Assembly (NCBI GenBank): GCA_035635855.1
Contig: DASQAF010000009.1
Span: forward strand, 310,001-374,000
Reading direction: 5' to 3'
Source of the DNA: UBA11740 sp035635855
GTDB lineage: Bacteria > Acidobacteriota > Blastocatellia > Pyrinomonadales > Pyrinomonadaceae
Length of the DNA stretch: 64,000 nucleotides
Positions 42,487 to 50,906 of the stretch are shown one piece after another. The stretch's first letter is position 1. Each line of letters begins with the position of its first letter. The translations under genes and the position numbers were made by a program. Below the pieces are notes generated by a model, which saw only the letters and a program-made list of their open reading frames with translations, had not been told where the DNA came from and ran no database searches.

Positions 42487-44031
42487 GTGCACGGTTATGG
42501 CGCGGCGTGGCTGGCGATCTGGATGCTGTTTCATCCTTACCAGCCGGTAAAACTTTTTGGCATAACCATCTGGCCGCAAGGGATGATCCCCAGGCATCGT
42601 GAACGCCTGGCGCAATCCATCGGCAACGCCGTCGGTAATGAGCTCGTCTCGCAGGAGACGGTCTTTCACGCGCTTTTCGAAACCGGATTTTTCAGTCGCA
42701 AGATCGAAGGCTTCGTTACCTCGTACACGAATGAATTGCTCTCGACAGTCTATCCGTCGCTGATCGAAGCGCTGCCGACGGGCGCGCGCGCGCCGGTGCT
42801 GGATACGATTGCGGCTTTGCAGTATCGGCTCGCCGAACACATAGCTTCGGTGCTCAAAAGCGAACAGACCGCCGAGGCAATTGAAAAGTTTGTCGATCGA
42901 CAGGTCGACAAGCTGCTCGAGCGAAAGCTGGATGAAACTGTCAGCGAGGAAACTTTTACGCTGATCCTGCAATTTGCCGAAGATCGTTTTCGCGGTTTGG
43001 TAGGCGAAGCCGCATTCGAAGCCAAGGTGCGCGTTTTTGTCGGTGAGCGGTTGGATGATTTGGCGCGCACCGACGCGACCCTGGCAGAGATGTTCACGCC
43101 GGAAACCATCTCCCTAATCAAAGAACGCATCGATCAGCAGGTGGGACCCATCGCTCACCATCTGGCCGATATCGTCACCAGCAAGAGTACGCGGCAACAG
43201 ATCGGCTCTCTCATCAAGCGCGAAGTGGACGATTATTATCGTCAGCTTTCCTTCTTTAAAAAGATTTTCATTTCCCGCGAGCGCATTTATCAGGAAGTCG
43301 ACGACCTGGTGCACTCCACGCTGCCTCGCAAAATCGAGGAATATTTGCGCGGAGCTGCTTTTGCCCAGGAAGCCACCACGTTTCTTAACGCGACGATCGA
43401 CAATCTGATGACGCGGCCGCTCAACGAGTTAATCGGACAGGTTTCGAGTGAAAATTTCGACGCCCTCAAACAACAGGCAGCGACCCGCCTGGTGGCCCTC
43501 GCCCGGAGCGCTGAATTGTCCGGCTCAGTGCTGACTTACCTCCGCGACGCGCTGGCAGGCTTGCGGCCACAGAGTCTGCGCGAGCTGCTGGAAACTTTGA
43601 ATCCCGAGTCCGCTGCTCGAGTGAAAACTTTTTTGACTAAGAGCTTACTGACGGTGCTGGCTCGTGACGATACGGCCACCACCATTAATGGAATCCTGAG
43701 TTCACAAATTGAAAGGTTTTTAGTGGCGCCGATTGGCCGGCTGGGAGATCACATGCCCGCGGGAGCAATCGAAAAAGCCAGCGCCGCCTTGACTGAAAAA
43801 ATCACCGCCGCCGCGCGCGAGCGTCTGCCGGCGGCCATCGCTGAGTTCGATGTCGGCGGACTGGTACGGAAAAAGGTTTCTGAGTATCCGATCGAAAAGT
43901 TGGAAGCGCTGGTGCTGTCAGTCGCACAGCATCACTTGAAAACGATCGAGCTGTTCGGCGCCTTGATTGGATTTTGGATCGGCTTGGGACAGGCAATCTA
44001 TTTCTGGTTTACCTACGCGCCGAAGCGGTGA
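42487..44031 (+). CDS. DUF445 family membrane protein
   Basis: 514 aa from GTG 42487. HGYGAAWLAIWMLFHPYQPVKLFGITIWPQGMIPRHRERLA is the DUF445 signature, and a C-terminal helix (IELFGALIGFWIGLGQAIYFW) follows. The frame is open further upstream to a stop at 42409-42411 and encodes the expected N-terminal helix (ITFKILIVAAIVVIATV). No ATG is present, but GGAG (42419-42422) precedes an in-frame ATC at 42430, so the true start may be non-AUG at 42430. The middle is long helical repeats. Function unknown, inner membrane. Confidence 0.85.
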   Translation: MHGYGAAWLAIWMLFHPYQPVKLFGITIWPQGMIPRHRERLAQSIGNAVGNELVSQETVFHALFETGFFSRKIEGFVTSYTNELLSTVYPSLIEALPTGARAPVLDTIAALQYRLAEHIASVLKSEQTAEAIEKFVDRQVDKLLERKLDETVSEETFTLILQFAEDRFRGLVGEAAFEAKVRVFVGERLDDLARTDATLAEMFTPETISLIKERIDQQVGPIAHHLADIVTSKSTRQQIGSLIKREVDDYYRQLSFFKKIFISRERIYQEVDDLVHSTLPRKIEEYLRGAAFAQEATTFLNATIDNLMTRPLNELIGQVSSENFDALKQQAATRLVALARSAELSGSVLTYLRDALAGLRPQSLRELLETLNPESAARVKTFLTKSLLTVLARDDTATTINGILSSQIERFLVAPIGRLGDHMPAGAIEKASAALTEKITAAARERLPAAIAEFDVGGLVRKKVSEYPIEKLEALVLSVAQHHLKTIELFGALIGFWIGLGQAIYFWFTYAPKR

Positions 44032-44037
44032 CTTGTA

Positions 44038-44058
44038 ATGCAAGCTGTCAGCTTGCAT
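44038..44058. terminator. Hairpin after the DUF445 gene
   Basis: ATGCAAGCT (44038-44046), loop GTC approx., AGCTTGCAT (44050-44058): near-perfect 9-bp stem seven bases after the stop. No T-run, so terminator or REP-like element. Confidence 0.5.
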
Positions 44059-44169
44059 GCTATTAAATGGTTGGCGTGCCGTCGACCTTTAACTTCGCTT
44101 CACGTTCTCTTGTTGAGTTGTGATACTAAGCAGCGTCGCGCTAAACTAATACGCGCTTCAAAATTTTTA

Positions 44170-44198
44170 TTGACATTCAGCTCATTAGATAATAAACA
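44170..44198 (+). promoter_or_regulatory. Possible sigma-70 promoter of fdxA
   Basis: TTGACA (44170-44175), 17-base spacer, TAAACA (44193-44198), in an AT-rich stretch. AAAGGAG (44212-44218) then precedes ATG 44229. Confidence 0.4.
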
Positions 44199-44228
44199 TT
44201 TGTTTCGAGTGAAAGGAGTCATCCGCGA

Positions 44229-44528
44229 ATGACCTACGTTGTAGTGGAAATGTGCGTTGACTGTAAGTACACCGACTGTGCAGCGGTGTGCCCTGTCGAG
44301 GCGTTTCATGAATTGCCTGACCGTCTTTATATTAATGCCGATACATGCATCGATTGCGATGCCTGCGTTCCCGAATGTCCGGTCGAAGCGATCTTCGCGG
44401 ACACCAGCGTGCCTGAACAATACGCGCACTGGACCCAGATCAATATCGACGAAGCGCCGAACTATCCGGTGATTAGTCAGAAGATTCCAGCCCTGCATGG
44501 ACCAAACTGTTCCGGACCAGCGGAATAA
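44229..44528 (+). CDS. fdxA: 7Fe/8Fe ferredoxin FdxA
   Basis: 99 aa. MCVDCKYTDCAAVCPVEAFHE and CIDCDACVPECPVEAIF hold two Fe-S cluster motifs, with extra Cys typical of the FdxA (Thermus/Azotobacter) type. A C-terminal extension of ~40 residues (YAHWTQINIDEAPNYPVI) is usual. Cytoplasmic one-electron carrier. Own promoter likely (44170). Stand-alone gene. Confidence 0.93.
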   Translation: MTYVVVEMCVDCKYTDCAAVCPVEAFHELPDRLYINADTCIDCDACVPECPVEAIFADTSVPEQYAHWTQINIDEAPNYPVISQKIPALHGPNCSGPAE

Positions 44529-44641
44529 GAAACTCCCTAAACTCGAAGCGCGATCAAAGTCGCGCTCTTTGTACAACGATCTGGTTGTGAAGCGAGGCGG
44601 TGAACGAAAGCTGTCCAGCGGTTAATCTGTCAACCCTTACT

Positions 44642-45256
44642 TCAGAAATCTTCCGACCCAAACTCTTCAAATTGGCGCAGGGCCCGTTGTGCTTCTTCGG
44701 AAGCGAACTCACTCGCCTGCCGTTCCAGCGCAAACCGCGCCACGGCGGCATCGATCGGGTCGCGCAGCAGGGCCGTTAACAGTGGCGCGGGCATCTGCGT
44801 CAGGGCTTCGTGGGCCAGCGCGCGCACAATGACATTATTTGACCGTGCCAATTCGCAAACTTCGCTGGGCGCCAGGCGTTCAGCCAGCATACTTGCCAGC
44901 GCATCGACGCGAGCGTAATCCTTTCGCTCGTGCGCGCGCTGAATCAGTTGAGCAAAAACTTCCGCGGACTGGGTCTGCTGGGTCAGCACGTTGGCACAGG
45001 CGTCAGCGAAACGTCGCGCTCGCTGGGATGGCCCATCATCGACCGCCGGTTCGGCTTCACTCGCGCGCTCGTCTAATGCCGCCAGCAACCGGCTCAGTTC
45101 ACGGTCAGCGCGAGGATCATATGGAACTGTGCGCGGGGAGGACATGCCTGAGCCTCCCGCCGTGGATTGCCATGCTCGCTCAACCAGGCTGCGAGTCGCG
45201 GTACGCAAGTCATTCCAAACACTCACAACCCGCGGCCCAAAGTCTTCAATCATCAT
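44642..45256 (-). CDS. Hypothetical HEAT-like helical protein
   Basis: 204 aa from ATG 45256; frames extend to 45298. Disordered Arg/Ser-rich N-terminal part, then helical pairs (VRALAHEALTQMPAPLLTALLRDPIDAAVARFALERQ) suggesting HEAT-like repeats. No motif, signal or membrane segment. Divergent from the Trm112/GT9 cluster. Function unknown. Confidence 0.6.
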   Translation of the reverse strand: MMIEDFGPRVVSVWNDLRTATRSLVERAWQSTAGGSGMSSPRTVPYDPRADRELSRLLAALDERASEAEPAVDDGPSQRARRFADACANVLTQQTQSAEVFAQLIQRAHERKDYARVDALASMLAERLAPSEVCELARSNNVIVRALAHEALTQMPAPLLTALLRDPIDAAVARFALERQASEFASEEAQRALRQFEEFGSEDF

Positions 45257-45421
45257 TGAATTAAGATTCCCTTGTCTTTCAGTAAAATCGACCAACACCC
45301 CTGCACGAGGGATTGTACTACATGCGCTACAACAAATCGCGCAATGCTGCTAAGCTTGCTTTTCGCGTGTTCCTATTTTGAGAAGGCCAACTTTTTCCCT
45401 GCTCGAAAGGTTTTCGAAGCT

Positions 45422-45613
45422 ATGGCTATCAGTGAACAGTTGCTTGAGATTCTGGTTTGCCCTGCTTGCCGCGCCAAAGTTGAACTGAAGGCCGACGGCA
45501 GCGGCTTGAAGTGCGTCGAGTGCAAACGCGTCTATCCAATTCGCGACGACATTCCGGTGATGCTGATCGACGAAGCGAAGATCGAGGATGAACAGCCTGC
45601 GGGAAATAATTGA
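45422..45613 (+). CDS. Trm112-like zinc-ribbon protein
   Basis: 63 aa from ATG 45422; a longer frame from 45272 overlaps the divergent gene. EILVCPACRAKVEL and LKCVECKRVYPIRDDIPVML give four Cys of a Trm112/YcaR zinc ribbon. Trm112 activates methyltransferases in eukaryotes. In bacteria small homologues often sit by lipid A or LPS genes, as here next to a GT9 transferase. Overlaps the GT9 gene by 26 bases. Confidence 0.85.
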   Translation: MAISEQLLEILVCPACRAKVELKADGSGLKCVECKRVYPIRDDIPVMLIDEAKIEDEQPAGNN

Positions 45614-46739
45614 GTCGTCACCGAGCGTTCGTCATCTCGCTCTCGCGAATGAAGCGACGACTAACGAGCCGCAACCGCTGGCGCCGGCACGCTGGGACTG
45701 GTCACACGTGCGGCGTGTATTAGTGGTGCGTTTGCGTTCGATCGGCGATACAGTGCTGACCACGCCTTCACTGTTTGCGCTGCGCCGATTCCTGCCGCAA
45801 GTACAAATCGACATTCTTTTGGAAGATTGGGTGGCCCCGCTGCTGGACGGGTCGGAGTTGGTCCATTCTGTGATCACGATTCCGCGCGAGAGCAAAGCAG
45901 CACGGGCCCGTATCGCGCGCGAACTTCGGGCCACGCGCTACGACGTTGTCTACAACTTGCACGGCGGCACGACGGCAACGCTTTTTGCGCGCGCCACCGG
46001 AGCGAAGCATCGCGTGGGATTTGCCCATTATCAGTACGCGCGTTTGCATAATCACGTAGCGCCTTCGTCACAGGAAATCTGGCGGCGACCGATTTTGCAT
46101 TCAGTTGAGCAGCAGCTGGCTTTGATTGGTTGGACTGGCGTGCCGGTGACTGATCGACCCGCGACGCGACTGGCTGTCAGTGAAGTTGCGTTGCAATCTG
46201 TTTCGGAAAGACTGCGCACCGCTGGTTTTGAAGATTTCCAAAACGGCCCGTTCGCGGTGATTCATCCCACGGCGGCGTTTGCTACAAAGCAGTGGGCGGT
46301 GGAAAACTTTGCCCGCGTGGCTGAAGAATTAACGACACGCGGTTTGACGCCGGTCGTAATCACTTCACAAAAAGAGGTTGCGGCGATCGATTTGCTTATC
46401 AGGGAATCAGCGGCAGGCGTTTTTGGTCTTAATGATCTTTCGTTGCCCGAGGTGACAGCGCTCTTGTCTCAGGCCCAACTGTTTGTCGGCAACGACAGCG
46501 GTATCGCCCATATTGCCGCCGCCGCCGGCGCGCCCTGTGTGGTGATTTTCGGTTCGTCGAATGTCGCACACTGGCGGCCATGGACTTTGAAGCCAAATGA
46601 AGTGGTGCGCGAAGAAATGCCTTGCCAGCCGTGTCATGGCTATTTCTGTGCTGAGTTTGAAAAGCCGGAGTGCATTCTGCGCGTACCGGTGGAACGAGTT
46701 GTCGGGGCGATCGATCGGGTGTTACGAGATCTAAATTGA
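45588..46739 (+). CDS. Glycosyltransferase family 9 (heptosyltransferase-like)
   Basis: 383 aa. GT-B fold: VRRVLVVRLRSIGDTVLTTPSLFALR (42-67) is the GT9 acceptor-domain start, AVIHPTAAFATKQWAVENFARVA and FVGNDSGIAHIAAAAGAPCVVIFG (about 303-326) the donor site. Likely adds ADP-heptose or another sugar to the LPS core. Overlaps Trm112 and precedes hldE1, which makes the heptose donor, by 38 bases, supporting a core-LPS role. Confidence 0.9.
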   Translation: MNSLREIIESSPSVRHLALANEATTNEPQPLAPARWDWSHVRRVLVVRLRSIGDTVLTTPSLFALRRFLPQVQIDILLEDWVAPLLDGSELVHSVITIPRESKAARARIARELRATRYDVVYNLHGGTTATLFARATGAKHRVGFAHYQYARLHNHVAPSSQEIWRRPILHSVEQQLALIGWTGVPVTDRPATRLAVSEVALQSVSERLRTAGFEDFQNGPFAVIHPTAAFATKQWAVENFARVAEELTTRGLTPVVITSQKEVAAIDLLIRESAAGVFGLNDLSLPEVTALLSQAQLFVGNDSGIAHIAAAAGAPCVVIFGSSNVAHWRPWTLKPNEVVREEMPCQPCHGYFCAEFEKPECILRVPVERVVGAIDRVLRDLN

Positions 46740-46776
46740 AGCCTTTGCCGCTTTGCGTGCGTCTGCATTAAAGAAC

Positions 46777-47766
46777 ATGCCTTCATCATTGAGCAAACAA
46801 CGCGCTGAAGTATTCATTAGACAAATGCGGGACTGCCAAATCGTCGTCCTGGGCGACGTGATGCTGGACGAATTCATCTGGGGGGACGTCAGCCGCATCT
46901 CTCCTGAGGCGCCGGTGCCGGTCGTGGAAATCAAACGCGAATCGACCCACCTGGGCGGCGCGGCGAACGTCATGGCGAATCTGCTGGCGCTGGGTGCACA
47001 GGCGTGCGTGATTGGCGTCGTAGGCGAGGATGCGGCTGCTGAAAAACTGCGCTCGAGCTTACGAAGCGAGGACGGCGGGCGAACCGGCGATCTGCTGGTC
47101 GCCGACAATTCGCGACCTACTACGATTAAGACACGCATCATTGCGCACAACCAGATGGTCGTCCGCGCAGACCGCGAACGGCGTACTCCGGTTACCGGCG
47201 AAACAGAAGAACGAATTATCACAGCAGTAAGAGCGGCGCTTGAAAATGCCGGCGCCCTGGTCATTTCCGATTACGACAAAGGCGTGGTCACCCCCCGGAT
47301 ACTTTCTGAGGTGCTGCCGGCCGCTTACGGTCGCATGCCGGTGCTCGTCGATCCGAAACTCCGCAACTTCGATTCATATCGTCCGGCGACGCTCGTGACT
47401 CCGAATCATCATGAAGCACTGCGCCTGACAAACATCGAGGAAGATTCCGACGATTCGCTGACGGCAGCCGCGCGGCAGATCCGCAGCCGCGTTGGTTGTG
47501 ATGCCGTGCTCATTACTCGAGGGAATCGGGGCATGATGCTGGTCGAAGCAGACAGCGATCCGGTGTTCGTCGAAACTTCGGCGCGCGAAGTCTATGACGT
47601 GACCGGCGCGGGCGATACGGTGATCGCGACCCTGGCAGCCGCGCTGGCCGCGGGCGCCTCGATGACCGAAGCTGCTATGCTGGCAAATCACGCGGCTGGA
47701 ATCGTCGTAGGGAAACTGGGCACGGCCACGGCCAGCTCGCAAGAAGTTCTCGATTCTATTTCGTAA
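46777..47766 (+). CDS. hldE1: D-glycero-D-manno-heptose-7-phosphate kinase (HldE kinase domain)
   Basis: 329 aa from ATG 46777 (TTG 46753 possible). PfkB/ribokinase fold: VLGDVMLDEFIWGDVSRISPEAPVPVV, HLGGAANVMANLLALGA, SDYDKGVV, and DVTGAGDTVIATLAAAL with the catalytic Asp. Phosphorylates heptose-7-phosphate at C1 on the way to ADP-heptose. The cytidylyltransferase domain is absent, so the separate HldC-type enzyme lies elsewhere. Follows GT9. Also called rfaE1. Confidence 0.9.
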   Translation: MPSSLSKQRAEVFIRQMRDCQIVVLGDVMLDEFIWGDVSRISPEAPVPVVEIKRESTHLGGAANVMANLLALGAQACVIGVVGEDAAAEKLRSSLRSEDGGRTGDLLVADNSRPTTIKTRIIAHNQMVVRADRERRTPVTGETEERIITAVRAALENAGALVISDYDKGVVTPRILSEVLPAAYGRMPVLVDPKLRNFDSYRPATLVTPNHHEALRLTNIEEDSDDSLTAAARQIRSRVGCDAVLITRGNRGMMLVEADSDPVFVETSAREVYDVTGAGDTVIATLAAALAAGASMTEAAMLANHAAGIVVGKLGTATASSQEVLDSIS

Positions 47767-47781
47767 CGGAATGTTCGTCAG

Positions 47782-49446
47782 ATGTCTCTAAGAAAACATT
47801 TACGCGGAGCTTTCATTGCGGGACTTTCGCTGTCGGCTCTTGCGGTCGCTCTCTCGGCGCCACTTAACGGAACCTGGGCCCAGCAGCAACGCGATCGACG
47901 CGTCGCCACGCAGCCTACGCCGACAGCAACCGCCTCTCCGGCAAACACACCCGAGACTTCGCGTTCGATCAGGACCGCCCCCAACGCGCCGCGAACGCTT
48001 GTCGAACTACAGTCACGTATCGAACAGATCGCGCGCCAGCCCGCGCTGGAGCCCGGATTTTTTGCGGTCAAGATCGTTTCACTCGACACGGGCATTGTCA
48101 TTTACGAACAAGACGCGCACAAGTTTGTTCGGCCGGCGTCAAACATGAAGCTTTATACGGTCGCCACGGCATTTGATCGATTGACACCCGACTATCACTT
48201 CATCACTTCGGTTTACGCCAAAGAAAAGCCCGAAGACGGTAAAGTTAAGGGCGACCTGGTCATTTACGGTCGCGGCGATCCGTCTATTGCCGCGCGCTTC
48301 AACGGCGGCGACTACTTTAAAGGAATCAACGACCTTGCCGATCGGATCGTGGCCGCCGGAGTGAAACGCATCAAAGGAGACCTCGTCGGCGATGAAAGTT
48401 ATTTCAACGGCGCGCCGCTGGGCAGCGGCTGGGAATGGGACGATTTGACGTGGTCGTACGGCGCGCAAGTGAGCGCGCTGACAATCAACGACAACGCGAT
48501 CGATCTGACGGTAAAGCCGGGTGATAAAGTCGGCGCGCCGGTTGTCGTAACCACCGGCCCGCCTTCATCGACGTTCATGACGATTAATAATCGGGCCGGC
48601 ACTTCAGCTCGAGGATCGAAAAACGAGTTGAATATCTATCGCGGGCTGGGCGCGAATACGCTGGAGATTACCGGAAGTGTGCCGCTGGGCGATGCTGGGT
48701 TCATTGGCGGCGTCGCGATTCCCGATCCGGCGCTGGCTTTTGCGACGATGTTGCGCGATGCGCTGATTAAACGCGGCGTAAAGATCGACGGGCGCGTCCG
48801 GACAGTTGATGCGCGTTCAGGTAGTAGCATTATGTCCGACGTGCCGCCCAACTTTACTCCGCCAATGCCGCCACGACCGGTGGAAATAGCCAGCCTGCAA
48901 TCTCCGCCATTCAGTCTCGTGGCCGCTCATACTTTGAAACCCAGCCAAAATCAATACACAGAGCTTATTCTCCGGGCGCTCGGCAGAGTGCAGCTTCGGG
49001 CGGGCCAGAGCAATGAAGAAGCCGGACTCGAAGTCGTGAAGAGTTTTCTTCACCAGGCAGGCGTCGGCGATTCCGATCTGGTGCTCAGCGACGGCTCAGG
49101 CCTTTCCCGCAACGACATGATCAATGCTAACGCCACGGTGCAGTTGCTTACTTTCATGTCAAAGCATCGTTACTTCGCACAATTCCGCGATGCGCTCCCG
49201 ATTGCCGGCGTCGACGGCACGCTGCGAACACGCATGAAAGGCACACCGGCCGAAGGCAACCTGAGGGCGAAGACCGGCTCGCTAAGTTCGGTTGCGTCTC
49301 TGTCAGGTTATGTCACCACCGCTGCCGGCGAGCATCTGGTTTTTTCCATGATGCTGAATAATTACCCCGACGCCGGTGCCCTGCGCCGCGAATCGATTGA
49401 TGCCATCGGGATCCTGCTGGCCTCGTTTGCGGGTAAGACACAATAG
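47782..49446 (+). CDS. dacB: D-Ala-D-Ala carboxypeptidase/endopeptidase, PBP4 (DacB) type
   Basis: 554 aa. Signal peptide then a Pro/Thr linker. Active-site motifs: SxxK in PASNMK (Ser120, Lys123), SxN-like in DGSGLSRND, and KTG in AKTGSLSS. The PBP4 insert domains lie between (about 160-420). Removes terminal D-Ala and cuts crosslinks in periplasmic peptidoglycan. 15 bases after hldE1, so part of the envelope operon. Confidence 0.93.
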   Translation: MSLRKHLRGAFIAGLSLSALAVALSAPLNGTWAQQQRDRRVATQPTPTATASPANTPETSRSIRTAPNAPRTLVELQSRIEQIARQPALEPGFFAVKIVSLDTGIVIYEQDAHKFVRPASNMKLYTVATAFDRLTPDYHFITSVYAKEKPEDGKVKGDLVIYGRGDPSIAARFNGGDYFKGINDLADRIVAAGVKRIKGDLVGDESYFNGAPLGSGWEWDDLTWSYGAQVSALTINDNAIDLTVKPGDKVGAPVVVTTGPPSSTFMTINNRAGTSARGSKNELNIYRGLGANTLEITGSVPLGDAGFIGGVAIPDPALAFATMLRDALIKRGVKIDGRVRTVDARSGSSIMSDVPPNFTPPMPPRPVEIASLQSPPFSLVAAHTLKPSQNQYTELILRALGRVQLRAGQSNEEAGLEVVKSFLHQAGVGDSDLVLSDGSGLSRNDMINANATVQLLTFMSKHRYFAQFRDALPIAGVDGTLRTRMKGTPAEGNLRAKTGSLSSVASLSGYVTTAAGEHLVFSMMLNNYPDAGALRRESIDAIGILLASFAGKTQ

Positions 49447-49515
49447 TGCCTGCCGATGTGGATTGACCCTGAACTCGGAAACTGGCTATATTCTGTCAGC
49501 AGCAGGAAGAAAATT

Positions 49516-49701
49516 ATGAGCGCAAACATCAAGGAAGAAGCACGACGGCTGGTCGAGGCTTTGCCGGATGATTCGACCTGGGAAGACCTGATGTACCAAA
49601 TCTACGTCAGGGAAACTATTGAAGCAGGGTTGGCTGACAGTGAGGCGGGCCGGGTAACTGACGTTGAAAAAGTTCGAGAAGAATTCGGATTGCGCCCATG
49701 A
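49516..49701 (+). CDS. Antitoxin-like protein of a ParDE-type pair
   Basis: 61 aa from ATG 49516, behind AGGAAGA. EARRLVEALPDDSTWEDLMYQIYVRETIEAGLADSEAGRV resembles short antitoxins that accompany RelE/ParE toxins. Overlaps the toxin gene by four bases (ATGA at 49698-49701). Probably neutralises the toxin and represses the pair. Confidence 0.8.
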   Translation: MSANIKEEARRLVEALPDDSTWEDLMYQIYVRETIEAGLADSEAGRVTDVEKVREEFGLRP

Positions 49702-49970
49702 AGGTCGTCTGGACTGATACTGCACATAATCTTCGAACAATTCACGACTACATCGCCCAGAATTCACCCGCCTACGCCAAGCGCATGGTTGATAGACTGA
49801 CCGCTCGCAGCAAACAAATCGGCGACTTCCCGCTTTCCAGGCGTGTCGTGCCAGAGTTCGAGGTAAGCCAAATCCGCGAAGTGTTCCAGCGTCCTTACCG
49901 AATCATCTACCATATTCGACCTGACCACGTTGCTGTGATTGGTGTCCTTCACATGTCGCGCAGAATCTGA
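49698..49970 (+). CDS. ParE/RelE-family toxin
   Basis: 90 aa. WTDTAHNLRTIHDYIAQNSPAYAKRMVDRLTARSKQI and the C-terminal YRIIYHIRPDHVAVIGVLHMSRRI are the ParE pattern. Members poison DNA gyrase or cut ribosome-bound mRNA. Translationally coupled to its antitoxin. Lies between the dacB and dapF genes. Confidence 0.88.
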   Translation: MKVVWTDTAHNLRTIHDYIAQNSPAYAKRMVDRLTARSKQIGDFPLSRRVVPEFEVSQIREVFQRPYRIIYHIRPDHVAVIGVLHMSRRI

Positions 49971-50008
49971 TCGCCGCGATTCACCGTAGTTCAGCTCCGA
50001 ATGAGACA

Positions 50009-50866
50009 ATGCCTCCGCGCTTCACCAAATTCCACGGCTTCGGCAACGACTACCTGATCTTTGAAGCTGAACAGCTCACGGGTATCGGCGATTTGGGCGA
50101 TTTTGCGCACCGTATTTGCAACCGTCATTACGGCGCGGGCGCCGACGGTATTGCGATCGCGCAAAGATCGGCCGACAGCACCGCGGACTTCACGGTTCGC
50201 ATCTTCAATCCCGATGGCAGTGAAGCCGGTATGTCAGGTAATGGCACGCGCTGCGCCGCCGCCTTTCTGCTCTTTCACAAGCTATGGTCGGGCGAAGCGC
50301 TGCGGCTGCTGACGCGCAATGGGGTAAAGCGTTATTATCTTCGCGAGCGTTCCGGCGACGGTTCTTTTCTATTTGAATCTGAACTGGGACAACCGCGGTT
50401 TGACAGCGCGTCGATTCCGATGGCGACTGATCAGCCGCGCGATCGAGTGATCGATTATCCGCTGGTCGTCGGTAATGAAACCTTTCCGATTACCGCGCTG
50501 CAGATGGGTAATCCCAACTGCTGCATTTTCGTTGACGACTTTGAGGCAATTGATTGGCGCCGGCTCGGTCCGATGATCGAAAATCATCCCCAGTTCCCCG
50601 AGCGCACCAACGTCATCTTTATTCGCGTGCGCGATCGTCGTACCATCGAAGAGCGCATCTGGGAACGCGGCGTGGGCGAAACCGAAAGTTCCGGTACCTG
50701 CTCATGTGCGGCGATGGTTGCCTCGGTCGTCAAGGACAAAACTGATCGCAAGGTCGATGTTCACGCGCCCGGCGGAATAATTCCGATCGAATGGCGCGAA
50801 GATGATCAGGTCGTCCTGACAGGTCGAGCCGATGTGATTTACACTGGCGTTTGGTTGCTCGACTAA
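50009..50866 (+). CDS. dapF: Diaminopimelate epimerase
   Basis: 285 aa. FTKFHGFGNDYLIFE at the start, catalytic Cys82 in SGNGTRCAA and Cys231 in SSGTCSCAA. Interconverts LL- and meso-diaminopimelate for lysine and peptidoglycan synthesis. Both Cys are present, length normal. Cytoplasmic. Confidence 0.96.
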   Translation: MPPRFTKFHGFGNDYLIFEAEQLTGIGDLGDFAHRICNRHYGAGADGIAIAQRSADSTADFTVRIFNPDGSEAGMSGNGTRCAAAFLLFHKLWSGEALRLLTRNGVKRYYLRERSGDGSFLFESELGQPRFDSASIPMATDQPRDRVIDYPLVVGNETFPITALQMGNPNCCIFVDDFEAIDWRRLGPMIENHPQFPERTNVIFIRVRDRRTIEERIWERGVGETESSGTCSCAAMVASVVKDKTDRKVDVHAPGGIIPIEWREDDQVVLTGRADVIYTGVWLLD

Positions 50867-50906
50867 CAAATTAATAGTCTCGGCTTTCTTAACGAGGATC
50901 CCCCTT

